Source: Tanypteryx hageni | Lineage: Eukaryota; Arthropoda; Insecta; Odonata; Petaluridae | DNA: 64,000 nucleotides | Reading direction: 5' to 3' | NCBI GenBank assembly: GCA_028673005.1 | Contig: CM054114.1 | Span: 128,546,470-128,610,469, forward strand | Shown here: positions 12,181 through 24,230 of the stretch, in pieces | Layout of the letters: every line of letters starts with the position of its first letter | Numbering within the stretch: the first letter of the stretch is position 1 | Translations under genes and position numbers: made by a program | The notes under the pieces: model-generated | Told to the model about the DNA's origin: nothing | The model's database searches: none | Seen by the model: only the letters and a program-made list of their open reading frames with translations

Positions 12181-13755
12181 CCGCAGCAAGGACGAATACG
12201 ACACGAGCGACCAGTCTAAACCCCGTTACCTTTAAAAACCATCTCGATTCACAATAGAATCACCTCGCGCGCCGAGGATGGTGCAACGTTCTCCTTTGCC
12301 GCCGGAAAAACGACAAAAAAACTCGCCACCGAGTCGGGGAAATCGGGAGGAACGCGAATGAAAACGCACCAATTTCGACCGCGACGAGAACCCAAAAACT
12401 TTATTCGGAACGCCGAAGTAGACTGCACATAAGACGAAGAAACAACAAGCTTTCGAAACGCGCCGAACGACTGCATCGATTTCAAGGTTGTGGCTGATCA
12501 CACGACCCGAAGAAGCGAAGAGAGCGGGGCAGGCAATGACTGCACTGTTCGCTCCACGAAAAGGGAGCACGCAGCGAACAGACTCGTCGGCTGTTTTTTT
12601 TACAAGGCTTCCACAATTCTCCATTTGCGACAGCATATGGTCTCCCACTCGATTAAGTAAGAAAAAGAGTGAGTGATAGAAAGGAAAACTCGAAAGAGGA
12701 ACGAGTGGAACGGGTAGGAATTGAGGGAGAGAAAGAGACACGAGACGCCCGTCCCATCCCCTCTCCTCATCTCCCGCCTTTTCCAACTCGGTCCCGCCAC
12801 CCAACCCGGCCTCTGGTATTTTTCCGATCCCCCGTGCCGAGGCGAGCGTAGCAGTCGCCGCTGTCGCTAGGGCGGCAGCACGAGTATCACCTGCCTTTCC
12901 TTCTCCCTTCCCCTCTCTCTCTCACTCCCCCTATCTGCCCTCTACCCCTCACCGTACCGAAACCAACCGCCTACCCAGCCGCATACCCACCCCAACTCCC
13001 GAACGAGCAGTGTCGTCCCCTCTCCCTCCGAGTTTCCCGCTACAGCTTAGCCTTGTGAAGAGTGCGCGATACGGGAGGGAGGGGGTTCACCGACCCACAT
13101 CCTTCCCACACCAGCCTGCCTTGTTTCTTCTCTCTTTCTCTCCTGTTTCCCCGACTCGTCCAAGAAAGGGAAGGAAAGGCTCCCCCCTTTTGCAGCCGAT
13201 GTGGATAGGGTTGGTGAGAGAAAAAATGGACGGAAATAGGAGTCGTAGATAAGGATGGATAAAGCGGCGAGTTGGTAAAAGAAAAGAGGAAGAGTGCTGG
13301 GGACGTTATAAGCGGGAGGGCTGGTGAAGAAAGTGGAGATGTTGGGTTAAAAGCAAACAACACCGTTGCTCTTCATGCCGGGCGCCTCTTTCTCTCTCTC
13401 CTCGGCTATTACGATAGACTCGCTTCGCTGCACATCCACTTCATGGAAATTTTTCGCCGGAACATACAACACATTTCCCCACCACTTTTGTGTTTTACGG
13501 CTCGGCCACCAAAGCAGAGTGGCAGCTCATGTCAAGAAGATGGCTGCCGCAAGCACGACTCCTTCCTGCCCTCCTCCCCCCGTCACACTAAGTGCGAGCA
13601 AGAGGCAGGGACGTTATCTTATTAAACAGGTTAAAGTCCACGCCCGCGCCTTCATCAAGAATGAACAACAGCTAAGAAAAAGCAACTCCCTTTGCCAACC
13701 GCTACTTCAATCGACCGCGATGCGAGGGGTGCCGAGGATAATCTTACCCAATTAG
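12181..13755. other. CpG island with alternating purine and pyrimidine tracts
   Basis: GC-rich sequence from about 12,230 to 13,740. The plus strand is pyrimidine-rich at 12,890-13,050 and purine-rich at 13,200-13,350. Several frames of 60-190 codons exist on both strands, but their predicted proteins are Ser/Pro/Leu- or Arg/Lys-rich and lack any family signature, so I do not call genes. The composition suggests a CpG-rich promoter or untranslated first exon of an unseen gene. Confidence 0.45.
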
Positions 13756-14714
13756 CGACCGAGTATGGCTCTTAATGTCCAGAGCCCTACACTAATTTCC
13801 AAATAAAATAACACGAAGCTATCTGGTAACTTATTGTATTAGTTCCAATTAGTTAAAAAGCGGAAAACCTCAGATAAAACTAATAAAATAGAAACGTACA
13901 TTACGCCGTAAACTCACCATTGTTAAAATTGAGACCAATCTACGGTGGACGACAAAAATTTCGCATTTCAACCATAGTTAATTTATTTAATTACATAAAA
14001 GAGATGTCCGCGACTAGATATACAAAAATTAAATAGGAATTTGGAAATTTGGAGGATGAGTCAACCCGATAATAGTGATAGCGGGAGAGAGAGAGAAAAC
14101 GGAAAGGCCGTCACTTCATTCATGGATCCACCTCACACATCTAACCTCCCCTCTCTCTCCATCCAGCCTCTCCTCCCCCATGTCCTTCCTGCCCCGTTCC
14201 TCCCCCTCCATTGGACGATTCTTTGTAACTCCCTTCCCCTCCTTGCGGAAGTTCCCCGCTTCCCCTACCGCCCTCGCTCGCCCTCATCTCCACTCTCTCT
14301 CTGTGCCACGATAGGCTGCCACAGAATTCATGCGAAAGGGTTCAGGGGAATGTCGAAGAAACAAGGCCAGCGAAAGCCGTAACATCCGCCCATAATCCAA
14401 GGCGGACCGCGAAAAACGGGCGATGAAAATATACCCTTATAGATAAACCGCGAAGGGAAGGGAACTGGGGTGGCAGATGGGAACATGTCATATGAGAGAA
14501 GGCATATGGGACAGACGCGCGACTGACACTTATGCCGAAGACAGGGACCGGGTACCGTCGTTAAAAAGGAACTGCTTCCGACAGAGACCCATGCCCGACA
14601 AAAAATTTTTGACCGATAAAATAGGTGCTAAAGCGTTTCATTGAATTTAAGCAACAACCTATAAGATTTTTAATACAGTTAAGTTACAGTGAATTTCCAA
14701 CTTCTATACACCTC
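13756..14714. other. Mixed DNA with a pyrimidine-rich stretch
   Basis: AT-rich up to 14,040, then plus-strand C/T-rich from 14,125 to 14,310, then a GC-richer tail to 14,600. No gene is recognised. The 113-codon plus frame at 14,041 is low-complexity. Confidence 0.35.
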
Positions 14715-15119
14715 CAGGGCCGGATTACGGTATAGGGACTGTGCCTAGGGCCTACGAAAAGTTCAAACACAAGTTATATGTAAGTTTTTTTCATAGATCT
14801 ACAATTGGGCAAAAGATCGCCTCTTTCTTTACTTTCAATAGAATGCAAATTACTCCGCAAATTTAATACTGGTATAATATTTCAAAATTTACTAAGAAAA
14901 ATGTACATAACCATTGATGTAAATGCAATATTAATAATGTAATTTTTCAACAAGACAAATGTAATTTTTACAATAAATTTTTCTGAGAAATAGATAATAG
15001 TTTCCCCCATATGTTTCCCTAATTAAGCATCATCTTGTACATACGTATATACACATACAATAGTTAAAAGGTTACGAGCTATAGTGCCTAGGGCCCACGA
15101 AACCCTTAATCCGGCTTTG
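14715..15119. mobile_element. hAT-like MITE with 8-bp target duplication
   Basis: The left end is CAGGGCCGGATTACGG. The right end read on the other strand is CAAAGCCGGATTAAGGG, and both ends share an inner gcctagggcc block. The flanking octamers are tacacctc (14707-14714) and tacatcta (15120-15127), six of eight identical, fitting an aged 8-bp hAT duplication. The element is 405 bp and non-coding. Confidence 0.75.
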
Positions 15120-16187
15120 TACATCTACGCGATTAATTGGTAAAATTATACATAAAGTAAGTATGTAATTCAGAGATTACTTTTTCTCTCATCTAGTATT
15201 TAAGTTTTATTACGTTTAACTTTCACGAATGTGAAACATGTTTGTTTCAACTTTATAAAATTGTTTGTTAGACGCTGACTATTTTTACATGCTAAATTTT
15301 ATTTAGTTTTTTAAATGTAAAGGCCAATCTTGAATCAATTTAAACCGACCGAAAACAGAAATTTTATAACTAATAGCAATGACATAATTTTAACCACTAT
15401 ATATTTTGTATTTACCAAACAGTAATACATCATAATAATCCGACCTGATGAATATTTTTTAAATACATTTAACTGATGTTTACTATACTGGCCAATACTT
15501 CATATATCCCTTCATTTTAAAATGGCATTTTGGTGGCAATAACTGTTCTGTTTCGCGATATTTCAAAGACAACTGTCACCATCGATTCTGGTCAAATGAT
15601 GGATTATTTTCGAATTTTTCCATCGTCAAGAAAGCACCGAATTGCCGTACGAAATTAAACTTAACAAAATGCCGACTCTATGGCAAGCAACGCAGTAACA
15701 CTGAAAGTAAAACTTGTGAGCCAACTTTCACGAGATATGCGGGCCTCGCCACTATGCTATGGTGAGAAGCGGAACCTTAGCATTAACCACCCACTGTCCT
15801 TAGACGCAGGGGCACTAATGTAAACAGAACCACTCTTCTTAAAACAGAAAAGACCATTTTTCTGGATTTCTAAAGATAGAACTCCAGAAGTTGACGCGCT
15901 TTCATCCATCTATAAGGGCTTTCAGTTTTACACGAGTCGGGTGGTCTGAGGGGGATTCCAAAAAATGCTCTCCTGAAATAGCGAAGTCCAAGTGCTATTA
16001 CAAATATTGGCAGCTCAACGCAGTTTATTCGGTCGATACGTTTACTTTTGTGGTTTAATTCGCCCAGAATCTTCATCTCTCCGATTAAACAAAGGATGAA
16101 AAACAAGGTACTTTTTCTGCACACGACTTCCGAAACTCCTTACTCAGGGGTGGGTTATCGAAGAACTAAACGGGCTCTAATATATAT
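15120..16187. other. AT-rich DNA without a recognised gene
   Basis: Nothing is supported apart from a short TA run just before the palindrome at 16188. Confidence 0.4.
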
Positions 16188-16572
16188 ATATATGGATGTC
16201 AACAAGGTGTTGGGATGAGGAAACCCAGTGAGCACTCACCAATCAGACGACTTCAGGTTGGCGAGGCCCCGGGGATGTCGAAGCGACACACGTAAAATAA
16301 CACAAAAACACAGAAACATCACAAACGTAAAGCTTTCGGAACTACTCCTTCTTCAGCTACAGAGAGAGAGTTCTCTCTCTCAGAGAGAGTTCTCTCTCTG
16401 TAGCTGAAGAAGGAGTAGTTCCGAAAGCTTTACGTTTGTGATGTTTCTGTGTTTTTGTGTTATTTTACGTGTGTCGCTTCGACATCCCCGGGGCCTCGCC
16501 AACCTGAAGTCGTCTGATTGGTGAGTGCTCACTGGGTTTCCTCATCCCAACACCTTGTTGACATCCATATAT
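16188..16572. repeat. 385-bp near-perfect palindrome
   Basis: Two 192-bp arms (16188-16379 and 16381-16572) are reverse complements about base 16380. By eye the only unpaired positions are a two-base bubble at 16370-16371 opposite 16389-16390, and c/c next to the centre. The arms run inward from ggatgtcaacaaggtgttgg to gaactactccttcttcagct, then a GA/TC-rich tip. TA-rich DNA flanks both sides. Such identity means a very recent inverted duplication, a fold-back element, inverted tail-to-tail copies of a Penelope-like terminal repeat, or an assembly or amplification fold-back artefact. Confidence 0.9.
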
Positions 16573-16601
16573 TCATTTTACCTTTCCTTTTCCGTAAGTT
16601 G

Positions 16602-16602
<1 letters not shown>

Positions 16603-16664
<62 letters not shown>
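16603..16664. repeat. (TA)n microsatellite
   Basis: About 30 uninterrupted TA units, followed by a short CA run. The open frames that read YIYIYI through it are meaningless. Confidence 0.95.
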
Positions 16665-16672
<8 letters not shown>

Positions 16673-16679
16673 TAATTAT

Positions 16680-16795
16680 TTATTTATTTATTTTGATGGC
16701 GCATAAACACCCGTTACCGAGGAGGATTCGAACCCGAGACTCTAGCAACGGGAGCCAGTCATACCGACAACTATCGAGCCCGGTTGTATCACGAC
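16680..16795 (-). mobile_element. tRNA-derived SINE fragment
   Basis: On the minus strand there is a good internal polymerase III B box, ggttcgaatcc (plus 16724-16734), preceded by a weak A-box-like segment near 16775 and followed by an A-rich tail (aaataaataaataaataa) that runs into the (TA)n microsatellite. No cloverleaf can be folded by eye, so this is a SINE relic rather than a functional tRNA. Confidence 0.5.
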
Positions 16796-16799
16796 GGCG

Positions 16800-18010
16800 A
16801 AAACCAGCCATTAAAAATTGGAAAAACTGAACAAACAAATAATTCCTCAAACGGGAAGAAAAAATGGGCTGATACTTTTACGAGTACATATCTAACCTTT
16901 GACGTTACGGATCATAAGCTGGCTTATAAATAAAAAGTAGATTAAATCCACTAACATGAGCACAAATATAATTCGGAATACCAACTTCCACAACAACAGT
17001 TCTACTGTAAATAATGACATCGATTAATACAACAAGAGAAAGGTGTACGCCGCCATCGTGTACTAGTAACTGCATCGCAATACTTGCGGCAATTGAACAT
17101 TCTATTAGAAAAAATGAATCATAAAAGTACCTCAAGGCATCATGAAATCCCAACGCCGATACAAAAAGACAATAAAATAACGAATAACTGTACATTACAA
17201 CTTTTGAATGTATAGAAAACCTACGTTTTAAGCACGAATATACGATAACATCTCAAGAAAGCAACTGCTACTCTAACTCACGTCATCCAAGAAACAGTCA
17301 TATGTGATAAAGTGTCCAACTATTGTACATACGTTTAAAATATCCTCGGGAGAGAGAGGGGGGGAGGGATCGAGACGAAGTGAAAACAGTAATATCGGCC
17401 TCTCCCTCAGACATCGTCGGCAACCAACCACGACCCCCAAGCAAGCACGATTCACAACTTATTTCTGTTCTAGGCCACTCGAGAAGGAAGACCTTGCTAC
17501 GACGCCGCCTCAGATACAGAGAAGATATTTCAGGAAACGACTAACGAGGAATCCTTAGAAATTTGAACGGTATGTGGATTCGATTTTGGTCGCGGACGGA
17601 GCATTTTCGCGGAATCATGAATTCGCGAAGCTGCGTTCCGACGGTGACAACGCCCCTCTCTTATGACTAACGTTTAACTTGAAAATCGACACTATTAAAA
17701 CTGCTCTGCATCGAACTAATTCTGAGAACTGCGATTCGATGAATTTATCTTCAGAAAGAGGAATTATGAAATAAGGCAATTGACATTTGGAATATAAAGG
17801 TGCTACGACATGCATCTCGAGTTTCCACCTCTCCGGGTTTGGGCAAGTCAACTCCGGGATACGAGGTGTCATAACAACTCCAGATCAGGAAGATTCGGAA
17901 AAGTTATTTAAAATTTCGCATTCAAAAACTGTATCATAGGCATCTCTTGGCGAGTTATAAGAGAGAAATGAGACTACGGTGAAAACTGAAATTTTAAATT
18001 AAAAAATTTA
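16800..18010. other. No gene recognised
   Basis: Mostly AT-rich, with a GC-richer patch at 17,340-17,650. Overlapping frames there on both strands show no domain. Confidence 0.35.
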
Positions 18011-18062
18011 AATCATCTCCTAAACCGTACATTTCAAATAATTGTACGGTTTAGATGATTTC
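18011..18062. repeat. Short perfect-stem hairpin
   Basis: aaatcatct, two extra bases (cc), then taaaccgtac pairs with gtacggtttagatgattt across a short loop. It lies immediately before the 18071 repeat element and may be the end of a neighbouring MITE. Confidence 0.6.
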
Positions 18063-18070
18063 AATTTTTC

Positions 18071-18650
18071 ACTTTCTCCATATACGAAGTATAGGGAAAG
18101 TAGTTTTCATGAAAAAAATCGAATTCGAGATTTCAACAGAAATACACGTTTAAAGATCTCCTGAACACGTTTTGACTATTTTCTCGGTCTGTCTCTCTGT
18201 ATGTGATAGGATTTTGTGGACGCTCTAACTCAAAAACTTCCACTCGTATCAATACCAAATTTTATGTTTAGAAAGAGTACTATATAATGAGGAGCTAATT
18301 AGGTTTTGGCAACAATCGCTCAACAGGAAGTGGATTTTTACTTTAGTCATATTTCGGTTTTTGGCAAATAACTCTTTTAAACCTTCATGAATGTAAATGT
18401 TGTTATTATAAACTTCATAGATAATATTATTCACTATACCTTTTGTTCTAAACATTTTTTGTAGAATGCATTGTTAAGGAGATATTCCATTTAATCGTTA
18501 TTTACAACTATTACATCGTTGGTGGAGCTGGAATCGTTATCAAAATTTACTCTTAGATAATTTGTTTACAAGATCTGCCGCTAGTTTAGGGTATATTATA
18601 GGTATTGACATTTCCTAAAACTTGTTTTTACAAAAGTATATGGAGAAAGT
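18071..18650. mobile_element. 580-bp element with ctttctccatata termini (copy 1)
   Basis: The left end is actttctccatatac and the right end gtatatggagaaagt, exact inverted termini of 15 bp. The first 200 bp match sequence ending at 51710 and at 10812 on the minus strand, so it is a dispersed family. No transposase is visible. The superfamily is unknown to me. Confidence 0.7.
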
Positions 18651-18859
18651 CATGTTGGCCACATTAGATTCTTTTATAATCAATTTCTTCACGAGTTCCT
18701 TAAATATGATTGCATGAATAACAAATTCAACACAATTGAACGTTGGCAACTCCAACTCGGCATGTTTTGTTACGTTAGATGGGAATTCTCGCATTTGAGC
18801 TACCAGTAACAGACTGGCAGTATTTTGAAAGATTACTGTGTATTGCATAAAAAACATTA

Positions 18860-19141
18860 CAGGCTGCCGTGGCGCAGTCAAGGGGGAGGGGTAACCGGGC
18901 ATTTGTCATTACCCACCCCCCCTTCTCCCAATATCGCAAATAATGAACTGCGACTGCTTTCGCATTGATTTCAACTTTAATTTGAAAATAAATATTTATT
19001 AAAAGGCTGCTGGATTTTAAATTTCATGACGTTTATGAGTTCTTAGGACATTATCAAATAAAAATAAGAGGGTGATCTCCTTATGAAAAAATGCCTTTTA
19101 TTATTTGCCTCACCCAAAGTAAATTCCTGGCTACGCCACTG
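18860..19141. mobile_element. hAT-like MITE
   Basis: The right end on the opposite strand reads CAGTGGCGTAGCCAGGAATT, a very typical hAT MITE terminus. The left end CAGGCTGCCGTGGCGCAGTC matches more loosely and is followed by g-rich sequence. The target duplication cannot be made out. Confidence 0.5.
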
Positions 19142-20154
19142 ACAGGGAGTATAAGAAAAATGACCATTTGAATTTTTACTTTCTCCATACAGAATATATA
19201 GTGTTGTGTCACATCTACTGGTTAGAGCAAGTAAAAAGGTAGCAACATACATCCCTCTGACCGGAACCAGACCGCCGGGCGCACCCTTTCTAATAAGGGT
19301 CCAACCCGACCGTACCCCATACAATTCTCCCACTAATGAATCCGTAAATTATTCTACTTCTCTTCGCCAGCCACATAAGCCACACAGCAACTCCGAGATT
19401 TTATACTCCGCATTACAATAAAGCCTTTTCTCTTGAGTTTATGCTTCCATTTTGTATGCTCAAAATTATCTTTAACCTTGGACCGCAATGAGTTAAGACC
19501 TTTCCATGTGAAGCTGGCGGTCTGAAAGCGTTGCAGACCCATGACCTGTATGATATGCAGCTGTATTTTATTAATCTGAGACCACGCTTCCTTTCCCCCA
19601 ATGATTACGGAACAAAACACATTAAAATCTTCCACCCCACCATCTTGAATAAGAGCAAAGGAGAAGCTATCACTCAAAACAAAAAAATCTTCATAAAAAT
19701 ATTAAGATAGCCTAACTTTAAAAAAAACGTTGGCCAACAATTGCTCCAATCTGCGTGGATAACATTCCACATAAATGAAAAAAATTAACGCCCCAAATAA
19801 CGTCTAATCTTCAATAATAAATTTAGAAAGGAAAAATGTTCCGTCAAGTAAAATACTTTATAAAACTGGTTCAGACCAAATTAAAAAATATATGAGAGTA
19901 ACAATAGCTTTCATTTTATTATTAAAACATGCAAATTGACTATTTATTCCGATGACTGCATATATCACAGGTTTTTCATGTGACACGCAACGAGTGAGAA
20001 ATTAATAAACACCCTTTCATAAACAAATGAGTGTTTCAATTAAAAATATATTTGCAGTAAGGCATAACTATTCAATTTATATAACGTAGCGCACTTGAAC
20101 AGTAACAGCAGGGTAATTTCATTAAATTAAATAATAATTTTCAAATCGGATCTA
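19142..20154. other. No gene recognised
   Basis: Near 19,180 there is a further terminal piece, tactttctccatacag, of the family at 18071. Otherwise nothing is supported. Confidence 0.35.
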
Positions 20155-20714
20155 ATGCTCGCTAGTCTCTTAGCGCAGGATGGAAGTAGTACACAGGGCA
20201 TCCGAAGTAGGATTGCAATGGCAAAAGCAGCATTTAACGGGAAGGAGCTTCTCACAAGCAAGAAAATAAATTTAGTAACAAGGAAGAAATTAGCAAAATG
20301 CTACATCTGGAGCATAACTCTTTATGGCGCAGAGACGTAAGGAGAAAGGAGGAAAAATATTTAGAAAGTTATGAGATGTGGGTATGGAGGGTGATGAAAG
20401 TGAAATGGACAGAGAGGAAGAGAAACGAATAAGTATTAGAAATGGTTGGAGAAGAAAGGACGCTAATAAAAACAATTAGAAAAAGAAAAGAAAATTGGAT
20501 AGAGCACATATTGAGAAGACAGTGTATACAAAAGGATGATCTTAGAAGGCAAAATTAGCGAAAGAAGACGGAAAAAAAGAATTGGAATAATAGAGAATTT
20601 AAAACAGGAATATAGTACTTATAGAGGTATAAAAGAGCCTTCCAGGGAGAGAGAGATAGAAATGGAGGCAGCGATTCAGCTGAAACGTCTTCGGACAGCA
20701 GCATGATGATGATG
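20155..20714 (+). pseudogene. LINE 3' end: C-terminal region of a non-LTR reverse transcriptase
   Basis: The frame from 20155 reads GIRSRIAMAKAAFNGKELLT, then KKLAKCYIWSITLYGAET. This is the segment after the reverse transcriptase core in many insect non-LTR elements, where Tyr-Gly-Ala-Glu-Thr-Trp is usual. Here the Trp codon is lost and a TAA follows. Continuing in shifted frames are MWVWRVMK, a WTERKRNE-like block and NWIEHILRR, all typical of the same domain. The copy ends in gatgatgatgag, a short 3' repeat often seen at LINE ends. It is 5' truncated and dead. Confidence 0.75.
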
Positions 20715-21946
20715 AGTATTAAAAAAGGAATACCAAATCACATTAATTTCTAGGTCTAATCTCGCCATGCTAGCCGACAATTTAAATGCATAATCTGCAA
20801 TAATTATGTGATAAAAATGACAGCAAGGTCGACTAATTAGCGAGATAAGATAGACTAATCAAATATTCTCAAAATGGAAGTTCTTTTTAGAGCCGAGACG
20901 GATTATTTAAAGAAGGTACAAGTTCCCGTCAGTATTTTATTTTCTTGCGATTTGCACTGGTGCCAATATTAGAAATGAATAAGACAATGGCAGTAATAAG
21001 ACGAGAAAAGTCCAATATACAAAATACTGGACTAAAATTTAAACTTTGAATACAAGAAATTTAACAAAAAATTACATAATAAAAATTCGACCATAAACAG
21101 AACAAAGTGGCCCTTTCATGACTATAAAAATACAAGCTTAGTAATGGAAGGAGTTAAACTAATAACTTTATCAAGAAATACGCCCATTCACTTGCCAGCG
21201 ACGAAAAGATTTTGAGAGTAAGTTATCCCGAAATGAATTACGGGCGAATGAATTTTGTCAAGATGCGAGTAGGTTTTAGTTGTTTCTTCCGGCCTTGATC
21301 AAAGCTAAAAAAAGTCGAATAATGGAATAGCACCTTCAGTGTGTAGAAGTAATACTAAACAATTATCCTCAGTCAAAAATTACTGCGGAGAAAAATTCAA
21401 AAACGTCGATTCATTCATAAACTTTTTTTTTCATAAAATATTGAGTAATATAGCGAGCGATTAGTGTACTTGAAGAGAAACACCTCGCACGTCGAGTACC
21501 TCTATACATCTACATGATCTACATCTATTGGCGAAAATGGAGGCTAGCTCTCATTAATTGACCAATGAGAGACGCTCATGAACCACGAATGAAAAATACG
21601 TAAGTTCCAGTTCCGCATAGCCGACTTTCCCACAATGGACGAAACGTATTCGCGTAATAATGAGATTACCACAACTCATTCCTTAAGACTACTGTTAACC
21701 ACTGTAAAATATCTCCGGCATTTTCCAACAAAATTTCAGCATATACCCAAAAAATTAAAGTCACTTCACAATTTCAGTGTCAACTAATCAAAAAGTATTC
21801 TAAGCGTACCAAAATGTTTACTTCATCTTGTTACGGTAGTTTAATTTAGCGGGGGTGCTCGGTTATTTTTTCAAATCTATGTGGCAGAGCTTTTTTAAAT
21901 GAACAGTTGGCCTTGATAACGTGCCCTCGAATCCTGCTGTGGGCAC
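20715..21946. other. AT-rich DNA without a recognised gene
   Basis: Nothing is supported in this stretch. Confidence 0.4.
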
Positions 21947-22582
21947 CAGGGGCGTCGAGAGTTAACGCGGGCCCCGATGCAAAGTATATGATGGGCCCCC
22001 CTTGTGTATATGTGTGTCCGCATGTAGATATGAGGGTTAAAAAGCAACAAGTCATTTCTGACAAAATTCTATATTTATTGAAAAAATAACGTGTTAATCA
22101 TAAATAGCCATAACAATTTAATGAGTATAACATAAAAATGAAACAAATATAACGAGTACACGAGTAAATACGGTACATATTTAACTTATGAGTAATTATC
22201 AATTAAAATAGTTGCTTAAGTAAATATAACTAATATAAATAGCTAGCGATTACTTGCCTTTATTCTTAATCCCAATTAAATATCTTGAAAATATAAGTCC
22301 ATGTTATTTATGCTGGGTGCACTAAAATATTGAATAAATACATAGTACATATTTATACCGTATAAATGACAGTGATAAATGGATGTTAACACCAGGAATA
22401 CTAGGAAACCACTGAGATATCTATTTCCGGCCACTCTAATTTTTGTTAACGTCTTTCCCCGCACATCCACTTTGTCAACAATACATGTATGTATACAACA
22501 TACCGGTATACTCGGCCGGGCCCCTTGAAGAATTGCGGGCCCGGGTACTGTAGACCCCCTCCACCCCCTCTTGTTGGGTCTG
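21947..22582. mobile_element. 636-bp hAT-like MITE with 8-bp target duplication
   Basis: The left end begins CAGGGGCGTCGAGAG and soon gives gcgggcccc. The right end on the other strand begins CAGACCCAACAAGAGG and contains ccgggcccgc. The flanking octamers are gtgggcac (21939-21946) and gtgggcag (22583-22590), seven of eight identical. The interior is AT-rich and non-coding. Confidence 0.7.
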
Positions 22583-22590
22583 GTGGGCAG

Positions 22591-23310
22591 TCATATGTGC
22601 TTGCCTTTGTACACTCATTTTAATAGGTTGTGAAATGCTGTTTATGACTTACTTAATAACAAATAAAGCTACATTTTTATAAGTTTGTAATGCGCGAACG
22701 GGAAGACGAATGGACGTAACGTATCAAAAAACCGAATAACCCACTAACTTTTAAACATGAATAATTGAGCCAAATTTATGACTCGAAGAGAAAAACATAG
22801 ATGACCAACCTAAAGAGTGACGTCCGTAGTTTTCTCAGTTTAATACTCAGGTTTCTACAAAAAATTAACCTAAATAGTAATTTGCGTATTGCAAAAAATA
22901 AAATACAAATGTGAAATTTTGCAGCAGGCCAATAACCTTTATTTATAGACAACATGAATGTTATGGCACACACACGAAAAATGCGTTTCGTAGGCATTTA
23001 TTTTTAAAATTTTTATTAAAAAATTTGAACAATCTTTTGCTTCCATTTTTCCTTTAAAAGATCGATTTATGATAGAAAAGGCTAATACCTTTTTAAAATA
23101 TTTATTCACGCGTTGATATTATATTCCAAGCTTCCCTCACCCTATTTCAATTGACATGAGACCTACAGAATCCTAGACTCATATAGGGAGATGAGGCAAA
23201 CTCGATTTTTCCCTTGTACAAATCTGGGTGGTCATTAATTACTTTGAAAATCGCTTTACCTCTTTCCACCCCGACTTTGTATATACAGGATCAAGGTACG
23301 ACATGAGGGT
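22591..23310. other. AT-rich DNA without a recognised gene
   Basis: Nothing is supported in this stretch. Confidence 0.4.
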
Positions 23311-24230
23311 ATTATTTCTCCAACCCTTCCCAAACAAAAGGGGTCCAAAATTTCCACCGAAATGCAACCGCCGGCCAATGCCTCTGGGGAGGCCGTGCTC
23401 TGCCTGCCGTCCCACCGTGGGATCCACGCGGCTCCCGGTCCGCTCCCCGGGACCTTCCCGGCCGTCCGTCGATCGGATCCCGAGGGCAGCCAACCTCTCC
23501 TACGCCCTCCCGCCTCCTCCTCAAGCGACCGCGTCCCTCCCGGACCTCTCCCCGCTCTGCCAGTGAGTAGGTCAGGGTCGACGCTGGCGCGGCAGGCACA
23601 ACACTGCTCCCCCCCTCCCTCCCCTCCGACCCCTTCCCTTTCTTAGACCGGGCCTACCTCACCCCCACCTCCCCTCCCGATCGCTCCCTCCCGCTCCTCC
23701 TCCTTCCACCGCCTCGATAAGACCCCCCCCCTCCTCCCTCCCTCACTTTTTCCCTCCTCGGCCTCTCCTCCCTCCTTCGCTCCTCTCCCCCTCCCTCTCT
23801 CCTCGACGTAGTAGTAGAGTATAGCACGCGCGCGCGCGCGCCGCCGCGACGCGATGTTGCCACGTACATGGAGTAAACATGACGTCGAAGAGGTGAGGAG
23901 GTTGCGAGGGGGGGTTGGTCCGGAAGTAGGGCACCTGCCGAACGGCAACGCCGCCCCCATGACGCGAGCCACGGCGCCTTCTTCGTCCCGTCTTGGGTGC
24001 GATAGTGGGTGATGGAAAGAGGGGGAGGGCCGAGAGAGGGGGAGAGGCGAGAGAGAGGGAGAGGGGAGGGTGGGTGGGTGGTTGCAGGGTGATGACTCCG
24101 GGGTGCGTGGAGAAAGGAAACGTGGGGACGTAGACCCCGGTCAACAGGGAAAGGGAATGCGCCCAAACATCCGTGGAACGCATCGCGCGGTGCAACGCCT
24201 ATTCGCCCCCTAAATGGTGTCAATGAAAAT
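23311..24230. other. Strong CpG island with pyrimidine then purine tract
   Basis: The most GC-rich part of the window. The plus strand is C/T-rich from 23,600 to 23,815, has a (CG)n run near 23,827-23,842, then is G/A-rich from 24,010 to 24,090. Overlapping frames of 94-189 codons on both strands are Pro/Ser/Arg-rich and lack domains. The features fit a CpG promoter or first exon, but no start codon with a recognisable protein is present. Confidence 0.55.

Noticed and set aside
12232..13755. Frames of up to 190 codons
   Set aside because: GC bias removes stop codons here. No domain, no splice structure and no family similarity.
16724..16790. Functional tRNA gene on the minus strand
   Set aside because: Good B box but weak A box, no acceptor stem, and an A-rich SINE tail.
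16518..16830. Plus-strand frames running through the palindrome edge
   Set aside because: Most of each is Tyr-Ile repeats from the (TA)n microsatellite.
23228..24223. Frames of 94-189 codons, Pro/Arg-rich
   Set aside because: Same compositional effect in the CpG island, with several overlapping frames on both strands.
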